Assembly: GCA_950295325.1 (NCBI GenBank)
Contig: OX485806.1
Span: 41,976,001 to 42,040,000 of the forward strand
DNA: 64,000 nt
Reading direction: 5' to 3'
Origin: Polytrichum commune
Taxonomy: Eukaryota; Streptophyta; Polytrichopsida; Polytrichales; Polytrichaceae
This document shows positions 63,922-64,000 of this stretch, piece by piece; position 1 is the stretch's first letter, and every line of letters starts with the position of its first letter. Below the pieces are notes generated by a model. It made no database searches. It was not told where the DNA came from and was given only the letters and a program-made list of their open reading frames with translations. The position numbers and the translations under genes were made by a program.

Positions 63922-64000
63922 AGAGCTATTGTTGTTGATATTATTATTGTTATTGTTTCAAATCTTGAGAATATACCAGCTCTAAGATGCTTCTCTATTT

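Overview
This window reads as nuclear DNA of a plant (streptophyte). The evidence is plant-type (CCCTAAA)n telomeric sequence, GT-AG introns, a chromodomain Ty3/gypsy element primed by initiator tRNA-Met, copia, LINE and PIF/Harbinger relics, and a heat-shock-factor-binding protein (HSBP) gene of plant type. I cannot name the species. A seedless plant or charophyte is my guess only. Most of the window is nested, decayed transposable elements, and very few intact genes are visible.

Layout. 1-11.2 kb: a broken unknown gene, two decayed copies of one chromovirus family (family A; copy A1 on minus, A2 on plus), an inverted A-type LTR, two LTR-like sequences of another family (C), and a minus-strand gag fragment. 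11.25 kb: a short interstitial telomeric repeat sits exactly where the minus-strand gag fragment meets a plus-strand pol fragment. 11.27-17.5 kb: an unusual Ty3/gypsy 3' half (family D). It carries five tandem integrase zinc-binding (H2C2) modules, an integrase core, two successive GPY-like C-terminal domains, and then a long coiled-coil third ORF. 17.5-19.0 kb: head-to-head LTR ends of family B.

19.3-26.3 kb (minus): an eight-exon gene with a ParB-like DGNHR segment and a beta-class N4/N6 DNA-methyltransferase fold. It is broken by a stop and two frameshifts. Its 2.9-kb first intron is packed with two families of short perfect palindromes plus a solo LTR. A divergent unknown gene follows (26.8-27.6 kb), also broken, and cut off by an A-type LTR.

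28.9-48.6 kb: a copia gag relic and a 119-bp tandem repeat, then an old chromovirus (A3, 32.1-48.6 kb). A3 is split by a young A element (A4, 33,248-40,228; LTRs differ at 2 of 974 positions; 5-bp duplication CCAAC), by solo LTRs of families A and B (one B solo LTR lies inside another), and by a MITE. A4 lacks the reverse-transcriptase palm, so it must have moved with enzymes supplied in trans. 48.6-55.6 kb: a minus-strand LINE relic cut by three LTRs. 55.6-64 kb: a gene-bearing stretch with an apparently intact HSBP ORF, a 518-bp near-perfect hairpin MITE, a broken PIF/Harbinger transposon (MYB-like ORF plus DDE transposase), a possible SINE and a GTT microsatellite.

The points most worth following up are the multi-module integrase, the palindrome arrays inside the ParB/methyltransferase gene, and the RT-less but recently mobile chromovirus with amplified RNase H segments.
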